NCBI GenBank assembly: GCA_017983465.1
Contig: JAGOBK010000005.1
Coordinates: 124,001 to 188,000 of the forward strand
Length of the DNA: 64,000 nucleotides
Origin: Crocinitomicaceae bacterium
GTDB lineage: Bacteria > Bacteroidota > Bacteroidia > Flavobacteriales_D > Crocinitomicaceae
Direction of reading: 5' to 3'
Part shown: in pieces, positions 34,781-42,789 of the stretch
How positions within the stretch are numbered: the first letter of the stretch is position 1
Layout: every line of letters begins with the position of its first letter
Translations under genes and position numbers: made by a program
The notes under the pieces: model-generated
Database searches by the model: none
Told to the model about the DNA's origin: nothing
What the model saw: only the letters and a program-made list of their open reading frames with translations

Positions 34781-34836
34781 GTTCAGCGAAAGTAATTTAG
34801 TTAAATCTAAATTCGATTTTTAAATCTAATGAGCAC

Positions 34837-36390
34837 ATGAGGATACTATTTTTCACACTTTTTTTCATATTCACGAATGTTTCCGCCCAAACATGGAGTG
34901 GTGAAGTAGCGCAAATTTTCTATAACAAGTGTACGAAATGTCATCACCCAGGTGGAGCAGCACCAAATTCACTGATGACCTTTAACGACGTGAGTCCAAT
35001 GGCATCACTCGTTTATCAATGCATCAACACCAATGAGATGCCACCATGGCCACCGGATAACAACTACCAACAATATTTACATAATCGTTCCTTAAGTGCG
35101 GCGGAAAAATCGACTATTCTTACTTGGTTGGACCTTGGTTTTCCAGAAGGAAATGCGGCTAGTACTCCACCTCCACCTGTTTATTCAAGCAGTTCATTCC
35201 TTGGTAATGGCGATTTGACCGTTCAGATTCCAACCTACATGAGCAAGGCTCTTTCCCATGATGACTATGTTTGCTTTTCCATTCCAACTAATTTGACACA
35301 AAATAGAATCATCAAAGCGGTAGAAGTCATTCCAGGAAATCGCGAGATTGTTCACCACGCTCTGGTGTTTGTCGATCCCACCAGTGTGGAAAGCACAGAT
35401 ACGCTCGATGGAAATTGTGCAAGTCCGAGTAATTCTTCTACGAAATTAATTACGGGATTCACACCTGGTGCGACTCCTATGATTTTACCCTCGGTAGACC
35501 CGCTAAAACTGGGGATTGACATTGGTCCGGGATCAAGTATTTACTTTGCCATGCACTATCCAATGGGAAGTTATGGTGCTTTTGACAGTACCAAGGTAAT
35601 CATCCATTTTTATCCAGTTGGATCAACAGGGGTGCGGCAAATCTCAGCTGGACCGCTCATAGCGAACAACAACTTTTCGCTTCCCGCCAACCAAGAAACA
35701 AGCTTAACTGCACAATTTCCAAATGGCGGTTCAGGATTACCATCTAGTTATTCGGTTCTTTCCGTTTTTCCACATATGCATTTAGTCGGTAAGAACATCA
35801 AGGCATATGCCTACAAACAAAACTTAGACACTATTCCGTTCATCAATGTACCTAAATGGGATTTCATGTGGCAAGATTTTTATTTTTTCCAACACATTCA
35901 GAAAGTTCCGACGGGCTACAAACTAAAGGGAGAGGCAACATTTGACAATACCGTTAACAATCTGAACAATCCGAATAATCCACCTCAAAACGTCTATAGT
36001 GGATTTAACACGACAGATGAAATGTTTCTTGTTTATTTTCACTACCTACCCTATCAAAACGGTGATGAAACCTATGACTTGAATGAATTTGTCAGTGCAA
36101 GTGTTAGCGAGTACATTCCAAATGAAGAAGGTTCCATTCAAGTTTTCCCGAATCCATTCAACAAAGGCTGTGACATTCATCTACCAGAGGAAATGGGGAT
36201 CAATGACCATGTATATGTGTATTCAGTTGCAGGAGAATTAATTCGAAAACTGACCAATTTGAATGGTTTGCAAGACGTATATTGGGATGGAAATAATGAA
36301 CAAGGAGACCAAGTGTCAAACGGTCTTTTCTACGTTTCCGCTAGAATTGGGAATAAATTGTTGTCAAAAAAGATAATGAAGTTCGATTAA
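34837..36390 (+). CDS. T9SS-exported cytochrome c / copper type II monooxygenase fusion
   Basis: A 517-residue exported protein with a signal peptide (1-18). A c-type heme site CTKCH is at residues 32-36. The body matches peptidylglycine alpha-hydroxylating monooxygenase-like copper enzymes. One copper site is H173 and H174 (EIVHHALVF) with H240 (FAMHYPMG); the second is H313 and H315 (FPHMHLVG) with M396 (DEMFLVYFHYLPY). The spacings (66, 73, 81) resemble those of mammalian PHM (64, 70, 70). A FlgD-like/T9SS type A tail (about 430-517, VFPNPFNKG to KKIMKFD) closes it. The heme domain may replace ascorbate as electron donor; the substrate is unknown. It is monocistronic. Confidence 0.85.
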   Translation: MRILFFTLFFIFTNVSAQTWSGEVAQIFYNKCTKCHHPGGAAPNSLMTFNDVSPMASLVYQCINTNEMPPWPPDNNYQQYLHNRSLSAAEKSTILTWLDLGFPEGNAASTPPPPVYSSSSFLGNGDLTVQIPTYMSKALSHDDYVCFSIPTNLTQNRIIKAVEVIPGNREIVHHALVFVDPTSVESTDTLDGNCASPSNSSTKLITGFTPGATPMILPSVDPLKLGIDIGPGSSIYFAMHYPMGSYGAFDSTKVIIHFYPVGSTGVRQISAGPLIANNNFSLPANQETSLTAQFPNGGSGLPSSYSVLSVFPHMHLVGKNIKAYAYKQNLDTIPFINVPKWDFMWQDFYFFQHIQKVPTGYKLKGEATFDNTVNNLNNPNNPPQNVYSGFNTTDEMFLVYFHYLPYQNGDETYDLNEFVSASVSEYIPNEEGSIQVFPNPFNKGCDIHLPEEMGINDHVYVYSVAGELIRKLTNLNGLQDVYWDGNNEQGDQVSNGLFYVSARIGNKLLSKKIMKFD

Positions 36391-36391
36391 T

Positions 36392-36423
36392 TTGCTTGAA
36401 TTAGCAGAATTTTCATATTTTTG
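36392..36423 (+). promoter_or_regulatory. Promoter of the tRNA-Cys gene
   Basis: TTG at 36392-36394, 21 bases, then TATTTTTG at 36416-36423: full agreement with the Bacteroidota consensus. The tRNA begins 10 bases after the -7 element. Confidence 0.75.
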
Positions 36424-36433
36424 CAACCCTGAT

Positions 36434-36504
36434 GGTCTCATGGCCGAGCGGTTAGGCACCGGTCTGCAAAACCGTCTACAGCAGTTCGAATCTGCTTGAG
36501 ACCT
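36434..36504 (+). tRNA. tRNA-Cys (anticodon GCA)
   Basis: A 71-base cloverleaf. The acceptor stem pairs 36434-36440 (GGTCTCA) with 36497-36503 (TGAGACC). The D arm is GCC/GGC. The anticodon loop CTGCAAA places GCA at 36466-36468, with a C-T mismatch at the base of the anticodon stem. The T arm is AGCAG/CTGCT around TTCGAAT. The discriminator base T36504 is the known identity base of tRNA-Cys. CCA is not encoded. Confidence 0.96.
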
Positions 36505-36509
36505 CTGAA

Positions 36510-36543
36510 AAAAAAGCCCCGACATAATCGTTGGGGCTTTTTT
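36510..36543 (+). terminator. Rho-independent terminator after tRNA-Cys
   Basis: GCCCCGAC (36516-36523) pairs with GTTGGGGC (36530-36537, one G-T pair), loop ATAATC, with a flanking A-run and T-run. Confidence 0.92.
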
Positions 36544-36582
36544 ATTTCGAACCAATTCCCATTTCGATGAATTCAATCAACG

Positions 36583-36599
36583 TTAAGATTCTGTTAAGT
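36583..36599 (+). promoter_or_regulatory. Two TTAAG repeats 11 bases apart upstream of exbB
   Basis: TTAAGA (36583) and TTAAGT (36594) have the same 11-base step as the arrays at 25047 and 28048. They lie about 139 bases before the best -7 element (36733-36740), and no consensus -7 is found 26 bases after them, so a role in exbB control is uncertain. Confidence 0.35.
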
Positions 36600-36732
36600 T
36601 TTTTTTGTTAGAATTATGGATTTTCAACGTTAAAGCATCTGAATAAGTGAATTCGGATGAAAAAATCAATAAAATGAAGGAATAACGAAACTTTCTGTCG
36701 AAAGGATAGTTTAGGAACTAACAAAAGTTTTA

Positions 36733-36740
36733 TATATTTG
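36733..36740 (+). promoter_or_regulatory. -7 element of the exbB operon
   Basis: TATATTTG fits TAnnTTTG fully and would give a leader of about 40 bases before the exbB ATG at 36786. No TTG is at the usual upstream distance. Confidence 0.55.
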
Positions 36741-36785
36741 GCATTCGAAAAATTTAAAAATTAGAAACACTAAAATCTATTTATC

Positions 36786-37589
36786 ATGAACAAAAACAAA
36801 AAGACGGCAGGAGGATTTTCAGCAATCGTTTCGTTTCTCGCTATTGCTATTGCATTAGTAGCAGGAGCATTGATTTACAGTAAAGTTTTTGGAGATCCAA
36901 GTAACTTCGTTGATAACGATCCTACAGGAGAACCAATGGAAGGGAATTTGTATGGAGTAATCTACAAAGGTGGATTCATCGTACCAATTCTAGTAGCAAT
37001 TAACTTAATCATTATCATTTTCTCTATCGAACGTCTAGTTACGTTGCTTATGGCTAATGGAAAAGGTAATACAGATAAATTCATCGCGGCTATTAAAGGT
37101 CACATGGAGAAAAAAGATTACAAAGCAGCAATCGCACAATGTGACAAACAAAAAGGTTCATTGGCAAACGTTGTTCGCGCTGGACTTGAGAAATACGAGC
37201 ACATCAACGGTGATTCAAGCTTAACGAAAGAGCAAAAATTAGAGTCTTTGAAAAAAGAATTAGAAGAAGCAACGTCTTTAGAGTTGCCAATGCTTTCTAA
37301 AAACTTAGCAGTTCTTTCTACAAGTGCTTCTGTTGCAACATTAATCGGTTTGATCGGAACTGTACTTGGTATGATTCGTTCATTTGCTGCGATGTCAAAA
37401 GGTTCGCCAGATACAGCTGCACTTGCAACAGGTATCTCTGAGGCCTTGATCAACACGGCATTCGGTATTACCGCTTCAACTTTAGCGATCATCTTGTACA
37501 ACTTCTTCTCTACGAAGATTGATACAATGACGTACAGCATCGACGAAGCAAGCTTCACGATTGTTCAAGACTTCTCTTCAACAAACTAA
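36786..37589 (+). CDS. exbB: ExbB/TolQ/MotA-family proton channel protein
   Basis: A 267-residue inner-membrane protein forming the pentameric channel that uses proton flow to energise TonB. There are four hydrophobic segments: about 13-33, 57-77 (FIVPILVAINLIIIIFSIER), 175-200 (SASVATLIGLIGTVLGMIRSF, the conserved ExbB region) and 205-235. It heads a tight cluster exbB-exbD-exbD-tonB. The extra N-terminal helix before the periplasmic loop is common in Bacteroidota homologues. The cluster with a PstS-like gene suggests it serves phosphate-related uptake, but it may energise several receptors. Confidence 0.92.
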   Translation: MNKNKKTAGGFSAIVSFLAIAIALVAGALIYSKVFGDPSNFVDNDPTGEPMEGNLYGVIYKGGFIVPILVAINLIIIIFSIERLVTLLMANGKGNTDKFIAAIKGHMEKKDYKAAIAQCDKQKGSLANVVRAGLEKYEHINGDSSLTKEQKLESLKKELEEATSLELPMLSKNLAVLSTSASVATLIGLIGTVLGMIRSFAAMSKGSPDTAALATGISEALINTAFGITASTLAIILYNFFSTKIDTMTYSIDEASFTIVQDFSSTN

Positions 37590-37619
37590 TTGTTGGTCTA
37601 ACATTTAAAGGAACAAGCA

Positions 37620-38288
37620 ATGCCTAAATTAAAAATACCTAAAAGTTCTCCGTCCATAGACATGACGCCTATGGTGGACTTGGCATTCTTGCTTGTTACA
37701 TTCTTTATGTTGGCCGCTTCTTTCCGCGCAAGTGAACCCGTTACGGTAAATACACCTTCTAGTATCAGTGATAAATTTATTCCTGAAAACGTGATTATGG
37801 TGACCATTGACCAAGAAGGACGTGTGTTCTTTAACTTGTCTGGAGCTGAAGCAAGACGTGAGATGCTTACGAACATGATAGGTAAGTACAAAATGAGCCT
37901 TTCTGAAGAGCAAATCGAAAAGTTCACGTTCATGTCAACATTTGGTTGTACCATGCAAGAATTACCTTCTTACATTGATACAGGTGCGGATGACCGCATT
38001 ACATTCCAAACAAAAGGTATTCAAGTAGATTCAACAAAAACGAATGAATTGTACGACTGGATTAGTTACGCCGGTGCTGCCGCTTTAAACTCTGCGAAAA
38101 CAGCGTTTGAAGAAGCAAAACTAAAAGGCGAAAATCCAGAAGCGGAAGATTTTAAACCGAAATTCATCTTACGAGTTGACTCGAAAACAAAATACCAAAA
38201 AGCGGAAGATGTCATCAATGTGTTCAGGGAATTGAACTTAAATAACTTGAATTTCATAACTTCTTCGGAGCTCGCTCCGGTAAATTAA
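37620..38288 (+). CDS. exbD: ExbD-family biopolymer transport protein (first copy)
   Basis: A 222-residue protein with a cytoplasmic N-terminus, one membrane helix (about 18-38) bearing the proton-carrying Asp in SIDMTPMVDLAFLLVTFFM, and a long periplasmic part of about 180 residues that is larger than in E. coli ExbD (141 residues total). The central part (about 95-165) with a possible two-Cys loop is an insertion not seen in classical ExbD. It is 30 bases after exbB and seven before the second copy. ExbD dimerises in the ExbB channel; two different copies could form a heterodimer. Confidence 0.9.
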   Translation: MPKLKIPKSSPSIDMTPMVDLAFLLVTFFMLAASFRASEPVTVNTPSSISDKFIPENVIMVTIDQEGRVFFNLSGAEARREMLTNMIGKYKMSLSEEQIEKFTFMSTFGCTMQELPSYIDTGADDRITFQTKGIQVDSTKTNELYDWISYAGAAALNSAKTAFEEAKLKGENPEAEDFKPKFILRVDSKTKYQKAEDVINVFRELNLNNLNFITSSELAPVN

Positions 38289-38294
38289 TCAGAC

Positions 38295-38942
38295 ATGGCA
38301 GAAATCGCAGAAGGCGGTGGCGGTGGCCACGGCAAAGGAAAGAAAAGAGCAAAGAAAAGCTCGACTCGAGTAGACATGACGCCCATGGTTGACTTGGCGT
38401 TCCTACTCTTGACGTTCTTCGTCCTCACATCCACTTTTAGTAAGCCTAAAATGTTACCATTGGCTTATCCAGCGAAAGTTGACGAAAAAACAGATGTTAA
38501 AGGTCCTAAAATGAATAACGGGATTACCTTTCTTCTTTCTGAAGACCGTATTTTCTATTACCAAGGTGAATACTACAACAAAGATCACCGCGATAAAGAT
38601 GGTTCAGTAACCGAGTTAAAAGAGGTTGATTTTGGAACTGGAGAAAAAAGTGTAAGGAAATTGTTAGGAAAGTTAAATAATTACGTTTTAGCTAAAAAGC
38701 AAGGTCTTGATGAACAACTAAAACGCAAGGAACTTAACGATAGTACTTACCTTAAAAAGCTAGACGCTCTCAGAGTGAAAAGAGAAGCACTGAAAGTACT
38801 GATCAAAACAGATGACGAAGCGTTATGTAAGAATTTCATTGATCTTGTGGATGAGTTAAAAATTGCAGAGATCGGGGTAATTGCACCAGTTGACATTACA
38901 CCAGGAGAACTGCAGTTGATGAAAGAAAAACTTAAAAAATAA
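38295..38942 (+). CDS. exbD: ExbD-family biopolymer transport protein (second copy)
   Basis: A 215-residue paralogue of the preceding gene, with a Gly/Lys-rich cytoplasmic N-terminus (GGGGGHGKGKKRAKK), the same Asp-bearing helix start (RVDMTPMVDLAFLLLTFFVL, about 27-46) and an elongated, charged and partly helical periplasmic domain. Two exbD genes in a row are usual in this cluster in Bacteroidota. It is followed after five bases by tonB. Confidence 0.9.
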   Translation: MAEIAEGGGGGHGKGKKRAKKSSTRVDMTPMVDLAFLLLTFFVLTSTFSKPKMLPLAYPAKVDEKTDVKGPKMNNGITFLLSEDRIFYYQGEYYNKDHRDKDGSVTELKEVDFGTGEKSVRKLLGKLNNYVLAKKQGLDEQLKRKELNDSTYLKKLDALRVKREALKVLIKTDDEALCKNFIDLVDELKIAEIGVIAPVDITPGELQLMKEKLKK

Positions 38943-38947
38943 TTCGT

Positions 38948-39814
38948 ATGCAAGTCCTCTATGTCATCGTTGCTTTAGTCACAGGATTTTCTCTCCTAGA
39001 CTATTTAACTGCCCGTAAATGGCAGCAAGTAACATCAAACACGAGAAATGAAGTCGTTTTTGCGCACAGAAACAAAGCCTATGGTGCTTATGTCCTGAGA
39101 AGCAGCTACAACAAGCGCATGGTCATGATTATGGCTGGCTTGGTTCTTTTTGCAGCGTTATCGTTTGGAATTTCTGAACTCATCAAACGCTTGCCGAAAG
39201 AAGAAGTTGAACTTCCGAAGGAAAATAGTAAAAACTTAACGTTACAACCACCTGCAGATGAAGTTCCGCCGCCAGTAACACCTCCTCCTCCCCCACCTCC
39301 AAAATTGGAGCAAATGACGGCTTTCTTACCGCCAGTGATTGAGGATGATGTTGTAACAGACGTGCTTCCAACTCAAGCAGAATTGGAAAACACACGTGCA
39401 GGTGATCAAAACATCGAAGGTGGTGACGAAGGTTGGGAATTGCCAACTGACGAACCAACAGGTGGGCCAGCACTTACTCAAACGGTTGTTGAACCTATCG
39501 AAACATGGGTTGAAGTTGAAGCAGAATTTACCGGTGGATACGAAAAATTGAATGAATTTGTCAATGATAATATTCGTCCACCAGCTGAAGCAGCTGACCT
39601 AGGTGTAAACGGACGTGTGATTGTTCGCTTTGTCGTAGAAAAAGATGGAACCGTTTCTAATGCCGTTGTTGAAACGAAATTAGATGAGTGTCCAGCTTGT
39701 GATAAAGAAGCACTACGCGTGGTAAGTAAAATGCCTAAATGGAAAGCAGCATCGAATGCAGGTCGCGAAGTTCGTACCTACGTACGACTACCGATTAAAT
39801 TCGAATCTCAATAG
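38948..39814 (+). CDS. tonB: TonB energy-transducer protein
   Basis: A 288-residue protein. A short N-terminal helix (about 3-20) and a second hydrophobic helix (about 60-80, VMIMAGLVLFAALSFGI) are followed by a proline-rich stretch (about 98-120, PPPVTPPPPPPPKLE) that spans the periplasm and a C-terminal TonB domain (about 195-288, GYEKLNEFVNDNIRPP, then VVEKDGTVSNAVV and closing with RLPIKFE). Two membrane segments before the Pro-rich part are common in Bacteroidota TonB proteins. It delivers the energy of ExbBD to outer-membrane receptors. A terminator follows. Confidence 0.92.
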   Translation: MQVLYVIVALVTGFSLLDYLTARKWQQVTSNTRNEVVFAHRNKAYGAYVLRSSYNKRMVMIMAGLVLFAALSFGISELIKRLPKEEVELPKENSKNLTLQPPADEVPPPVTPPPPPPPKLEQMTAFLPPVIEDDVVTDVLPTQAELENTRAGDQNIEGGDEGWELPTDEPTGGPALTQTVVEPIETWVEVEAEFTGGYEKLNEFVNDNIRPPAEAADLGVNGRVIVRFVVEKDGTVSNAVVETKLDECPACDKEALRVVSKMPKWKAASNAGREVRTYVRLPIKFESQ

Positions 39815-39832
39815 GAAGAACCTAATTTATAG

Positions 39833-39867
39833 ATCCCCAATAGAATTTTCGATTGGGGATTTTTTTT
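39833..39867 (+). terminator. Rho-independent terminator after tonB
   Basis: ATCCCCAAT (39833-39841) pairs with ATTGGGGAT (39852-39860), then seven Ts. It is only six bases before the start codon of the small membrane protein, so partial read-through may feed the next genes. Confidence 0.88.
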
Positions 39868-39873
39868 GTCAAT

Positions 39874-40089
39874 ATGAAAACAAATATCATTCAAAGTATC
39901 ACTGGTGGACTCGTAGTAATCGTGGCCATTTTATTTGCGGGAATGCTCACTTTCAATGACATCCTGCCTTACCTAAACGGCTGGAAAAGAATGACGACCA
40001 TTATCGTACTCGTCCTTTACGCCAGCTATCGCTTTTCGCGTATTTACAAAGATTTCAAAAAAGATAACCAACAAAATCAAGGTATATGA
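39874..40089 (+). CDS. Small two-helix inner-membrane protein linked to the pstS-like gene
   Basis: A 71-residue protein from the ATG at 39874 (an in-frame TTG at 39853 lies inside the terminator and is rejected). Two hydrophobic segments (about 10-30 and 42-58) are separated by NDILPYLNGWKRM, and the C-terminus is basic and cytoplasmic. Its stop overlaps the start of the PstS-like gene by four bases. The family has no assigned role, but an equivalent small gene is often seen between tonB and the PstS-like gene in related genomes (from memory, not checked). Confidence 0.6.
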   Translation: MKTNIIQSITGGLVVIVAILFAGMLTFNDILPYLNGWKRMTTIIVLVLYASYRFSRIYKDFKKDNQQNQGI

Positions 40090-41006
40090 ACGGACGCATT
40101 TTTTTTCAAGCATTTTTTTTAGTTGGAACACTCGTAGCTTGTGATTCTCCACAGAATCCACTTGCATACGTGAAAGAAACACATGGACGCGGCAAAGCAG
40201 TTGTCTATGTAGAAGAGTCTTTTAAACCGCTTTTTGAAACGTCGATTTCTACTTTTGAAAGTTTGAATCCAAAAGCTGACATCACGGCAAAATACCTTCC
40301 CGAAGGGAAAATCATTCAAGCCTTTTTTGATGGACAAGTGAAAACCATTACCATTACGCGTGATTTCACCAAAGCTGAAAAAAAATACCTCAAAAGTAAA
40401 AACGTCGAAGTAAGCAGTGACCGCATTGCACTAGACGCTATTGCCTTGATTGTCAATCCAGACAATACGGATACGACCATTAGTATTCCGAGATTAAGAA
40501 AAATTCTTACGGATAAAAATAGTGTTTGGCCATCTTCCAAAGAATCTATTTCTGTGGTGTTCGACCAAATGAACTCCGCGAATTTCAATTACATTACCGA
40601 CATGCTTCAAACAGATAAATTATCAAGCAATGTCTTTGCTGCTAAATCCAATGAAGAGGTGATCAATTATGTTAAAAACAACAAGAATGCCATCGGTGTC
40701 ATTGGGTTAAATTGGATTTCAAATCAAGAAGATTTTGAAGTGCTGAATTTTCTTGATGGCATTCACGTAATGGATGTGAAACTTACCGAACAAAGTGAAT
40801 CCTTTAAACCGATTAATGGTGTCATCTACACAAAAGAATATCCACTCATTCGCGATGTTTGGATGATCAACAAAGGAAGTCGAGCTGGATTGAATTCTGG
40901 ATTCGTTAACTTCATGATGGGAGAAAAAGGACAAATCATCATTCATAAATCTGAATTAGTTCCAGCTAATAATCCCGTACGTTTGATTCAAATGAGTCCT
41001 AAATAA
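40086..41006 (+). CDS. PstS-like phosphate-binding lipoprotein
   Basis: A 306-residue predicted lipoprotein (lipobox LVAC, Cys19) with a type II periplasmic binding-protein fold like PstS: FKPLFETSISTFESLNPKADI at the N-terminus, the hinge-like DAIALIVNPDNTD at about 118-130 and late IGVIGLNWIS. PstS feeds the PstCAB importer, but no pstC, pstA or pstB lies nearby, which suggests either a distant transporter or a different role such as sensing, or capture behind a TonB-dependent receptor. Its genetic link to ExbBD-TonB argues for the latter. Key phosphate ligands were not identified one by one. Confidence 0.75.
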   Translation: MNGRIFFQAFFLVGTLVACDSPQNPLAYVKETHGRGKAVVYVEESFKPLFETSISTFESLNPKADITAKYLPEGKIIQAFFDGQVKTITITRDFTKAEKKYLKSKNVEVSSDRIALDAIALIVNPDNTDTTISIPRLRKILTDKNSVWPSSKESISVVFDQMNSANFNYITDMLQTDKLSSNVFAAKSNEEVINYVKNNKNAIGVIGLNWISNQEDFEVLNFLDGIHVMDVKLTEQSESFKPINGVIYTKEYPLIRDVWMINKGSRAGLNSGFVNFMMGEKGQIIIHKSELVPANNPVRLIQMSPK

Positions 41007-41036
41007 TAAATCTATATCATTTATCACAGCTTTTTT

Positions 41037-41070
41037 TTGCCAAACCATAAAACAAAGCTATTTTTGGCAA
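41037..41070 (+). promoter_or_regulatory. Promoter of the TPR gene within an 8-bp inverted repeat
   Basis: TTG (41037-41039), 19 bases, TATTTTTG (41059-41066): full consensus. The same DNA forms a perfect inverted repeat TTGCCAAA (41037-41044) and TTTGGCAA (41063-41070) with an 18-base spacer, so both promoter elements lie in the arms. Confidence 0.7.
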
Positions 41071-41101
41071 GCAAATTGATTAGCATACAAAAACACACAA
41101 A

Positions 41102-42706
41102 ATGAAAACCTTATTTTTAATCGGAGCAGCATTTTTAAGCAGCTTGACATTCGGTCAAACCTTGAAAGATGCGATTTACAAAACGGATAACGAACGTTAT
41201 GCTGATGCAATTAAAGATTTCGCTGCATTGGTAAAAGCGGATCCTATGAACGGTGAATTATACTTTTACTACGGTGACTGTTATTTTGACAAAGGTTTAG
41301 TTGACTCAGCGAAAATGATGTGGAACAAAAGCTACGAAGTAGATAAACTTCGTGCATTACCATATGTTGCTGCAGGACGCGTACTTTGGATTGATGGTAA
41401 AAAACCAGAAGCTAAATTGGAGTTTGACAAAGCGTTTGCCTTGACAAAAAAAGACAAGTTAAAACGTGCGGAAGTAATCCGTGGAATGGCGAAGATTTTC
41501 ATTAAGTCTGATGTGAAAGATTACGATCAAGCTTTGTTAATATTAGAAGAAGCCATCATAAAAGACCCGAAAAATGAAGACAACCTCTTGTTGAAAGGTG
41601 ATGCCCTTTACGCTAAAACACCAGATAACGCGAGTTTGGCGATTAAATCTTACTTAGCTGTATTGGATATTAATCCTAAATCTCCACGTGGAGTTGTGCG
41701 TGTAGCAAACGTATATCGTGCTGCACAAAATCAAGAGTTAGCAAACCAAAAATACAAGGAAGCTAAACTGATTGACTCAACTTACGCTCCGGCTTACCGC
41801 GCGAATGCAGAGTTAAACATGCGTTTCGGTAAGAAAAAAGCGGCAATTGAAGATTGGCAAAAATATTTAAGCCTGAACAATAATTTGGAGGCGCGTTATT
41901 TGTACACAACTGCACTTTTCAACGCGAAAGAATACTGTGAAGCAATTACTGAAGTGAATACCTTAAATGCAATGAACTTCTCTAATTTCTACACAGAACG
42001 TATGTTGGCATTCTCTTACTTAGAATGTAACACAGATAGTACGAATGTTCAAAAAGGATTAGATGCTTCCGCTCGTTTCTTCGCTGTTGTTCCAGCAAAT
42101 ATGATTAGCTACATGGACTACAAAACAAAAGGAGCGCTTTTAATGAAAGCAGGAATGGATTCCCTTGGACTTGTTGAATACGAGAAAGCGATTGCTGTGA
42201 ATGAGATTGCTGCAAAAGAACTAACAAGTGAAGTAGCGAAAATGTATTTTAAAGCAAAAAAATTCGACAAATCAATTGAGCTTTATACAAAACGTGCGCA
42301 ATTAGTAGCTTTGACTTCAGCAGAAGAATACGAACTTGGAAAAGCTATTTACAATGGTCCAAAAGATTACGTATTGGCAGATTCAGCATTCGCAAGAGTA
42401 CTTCGCTTATCTCCGAGCTACACCCCAGGTTATTTGTGGAGAGCACGTTGTAATTACAAGTTGGATTCAGCAAATGAGCGTTGGGCGGCACAGCCATACT
42501 ACGAGAAAATCGTTGAGTTAGTAAAACCTGAGGAACGCGGATTGCCAACAAATAAACCATTGGTTTTGGAAGCTAGTCGTTACCTATGTGACTACTACGC
42601 AAAATCAGCTGCGAAAGATTTGGCAAAAACGAAATCGTTCTACGAAATTATATTGCAAATCGAACCAAACGATCCTACAGCAAAAGCAGCTTTAGGGATT
42701 AAGTAA
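41102..42706 (+). CDS. Exported tetratricopeptide-repeat protein
   Basis: A 534-residue protein with a signal peptide (1-18, ending TFGQ) and at least eight TPR-like helix pairs through its length (for example YADAIKDFAALVKADPMNGE, YDQALLILEEAIIKDPKNED, ASLAIKSYLAVLDINPKSPR and the final KSFYEIILQIEPNDPTAKAA). TPR arrays bind partner proteins, here in the periplasm. Its place after the tonB/pstS-like genes is common in Bacteroidota, suggesting a scaffold for the same system. It has its own promoter and terminator. Confidence 0.88.
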   Translation: MKTLFLIGAAFLSSLTFGQTLKDAIYKTDNERYADAIKDFAALVKADPMNGELYFYYGDCYFDKGLVDSAKMMWNKSYEVDKLRALPYVAAGRVLWIDGKKPEAKLEFDKAFALTKKDKLKRAEVIRGMAKIFIKSDVKDYDQALLILEEAIIKDPKNEDNLLLKGDALYAKTPDNASLAIKSYLAVLDINPKSPRGVVRVANVYRAAQNQELANQKYKEAKLIDSTYAPAYRANAELNMRFGKKKAAIEDWQKYLSLNNNLEARYLYTTALFNAKEYCEAITEVNTLNAMNFSNFYTERMLAFSYLECNTDSTNVQKGLDASARFFAVVPANMISYMDYKTKGALLMKAGMDSLGLVEYEKAIAVNEIAAKELTSEVAKMYFKAKKFDKSIELYTKRAQLVALTSAEEYELGKAIYNGPKDYVLADSAFARVLRLSPSYTPGYLWRARCNYKLDSANERWAAQPYYEKIVELVKPEERGLPTNKPLVLEASRYLCDYYAKSAAKDLAKTKSFYEIILQIEPNDPTAKAALGIK

Positions 42707-42721
42707 GATATCTGAAAAATC

Positions 42722-42748
42722 AAAAGGCGGATTTATCCGCCTTTTTTT
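42722..42748. terminator. Bidirectional terminator between the TPR gene and ribE
   Basis: AAAAGGCGGAT (42722-42732), TT, ATCCGCCTTTT (42735-42745) with a T-run on the right and an A-run on the left; it can serve both converging transcription units. Confidence 0.88.
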
Positions 42749-42789
42749 ATGTCCCTATTTTTCCTTTCGGAATCTATTCTTTAGCAATA

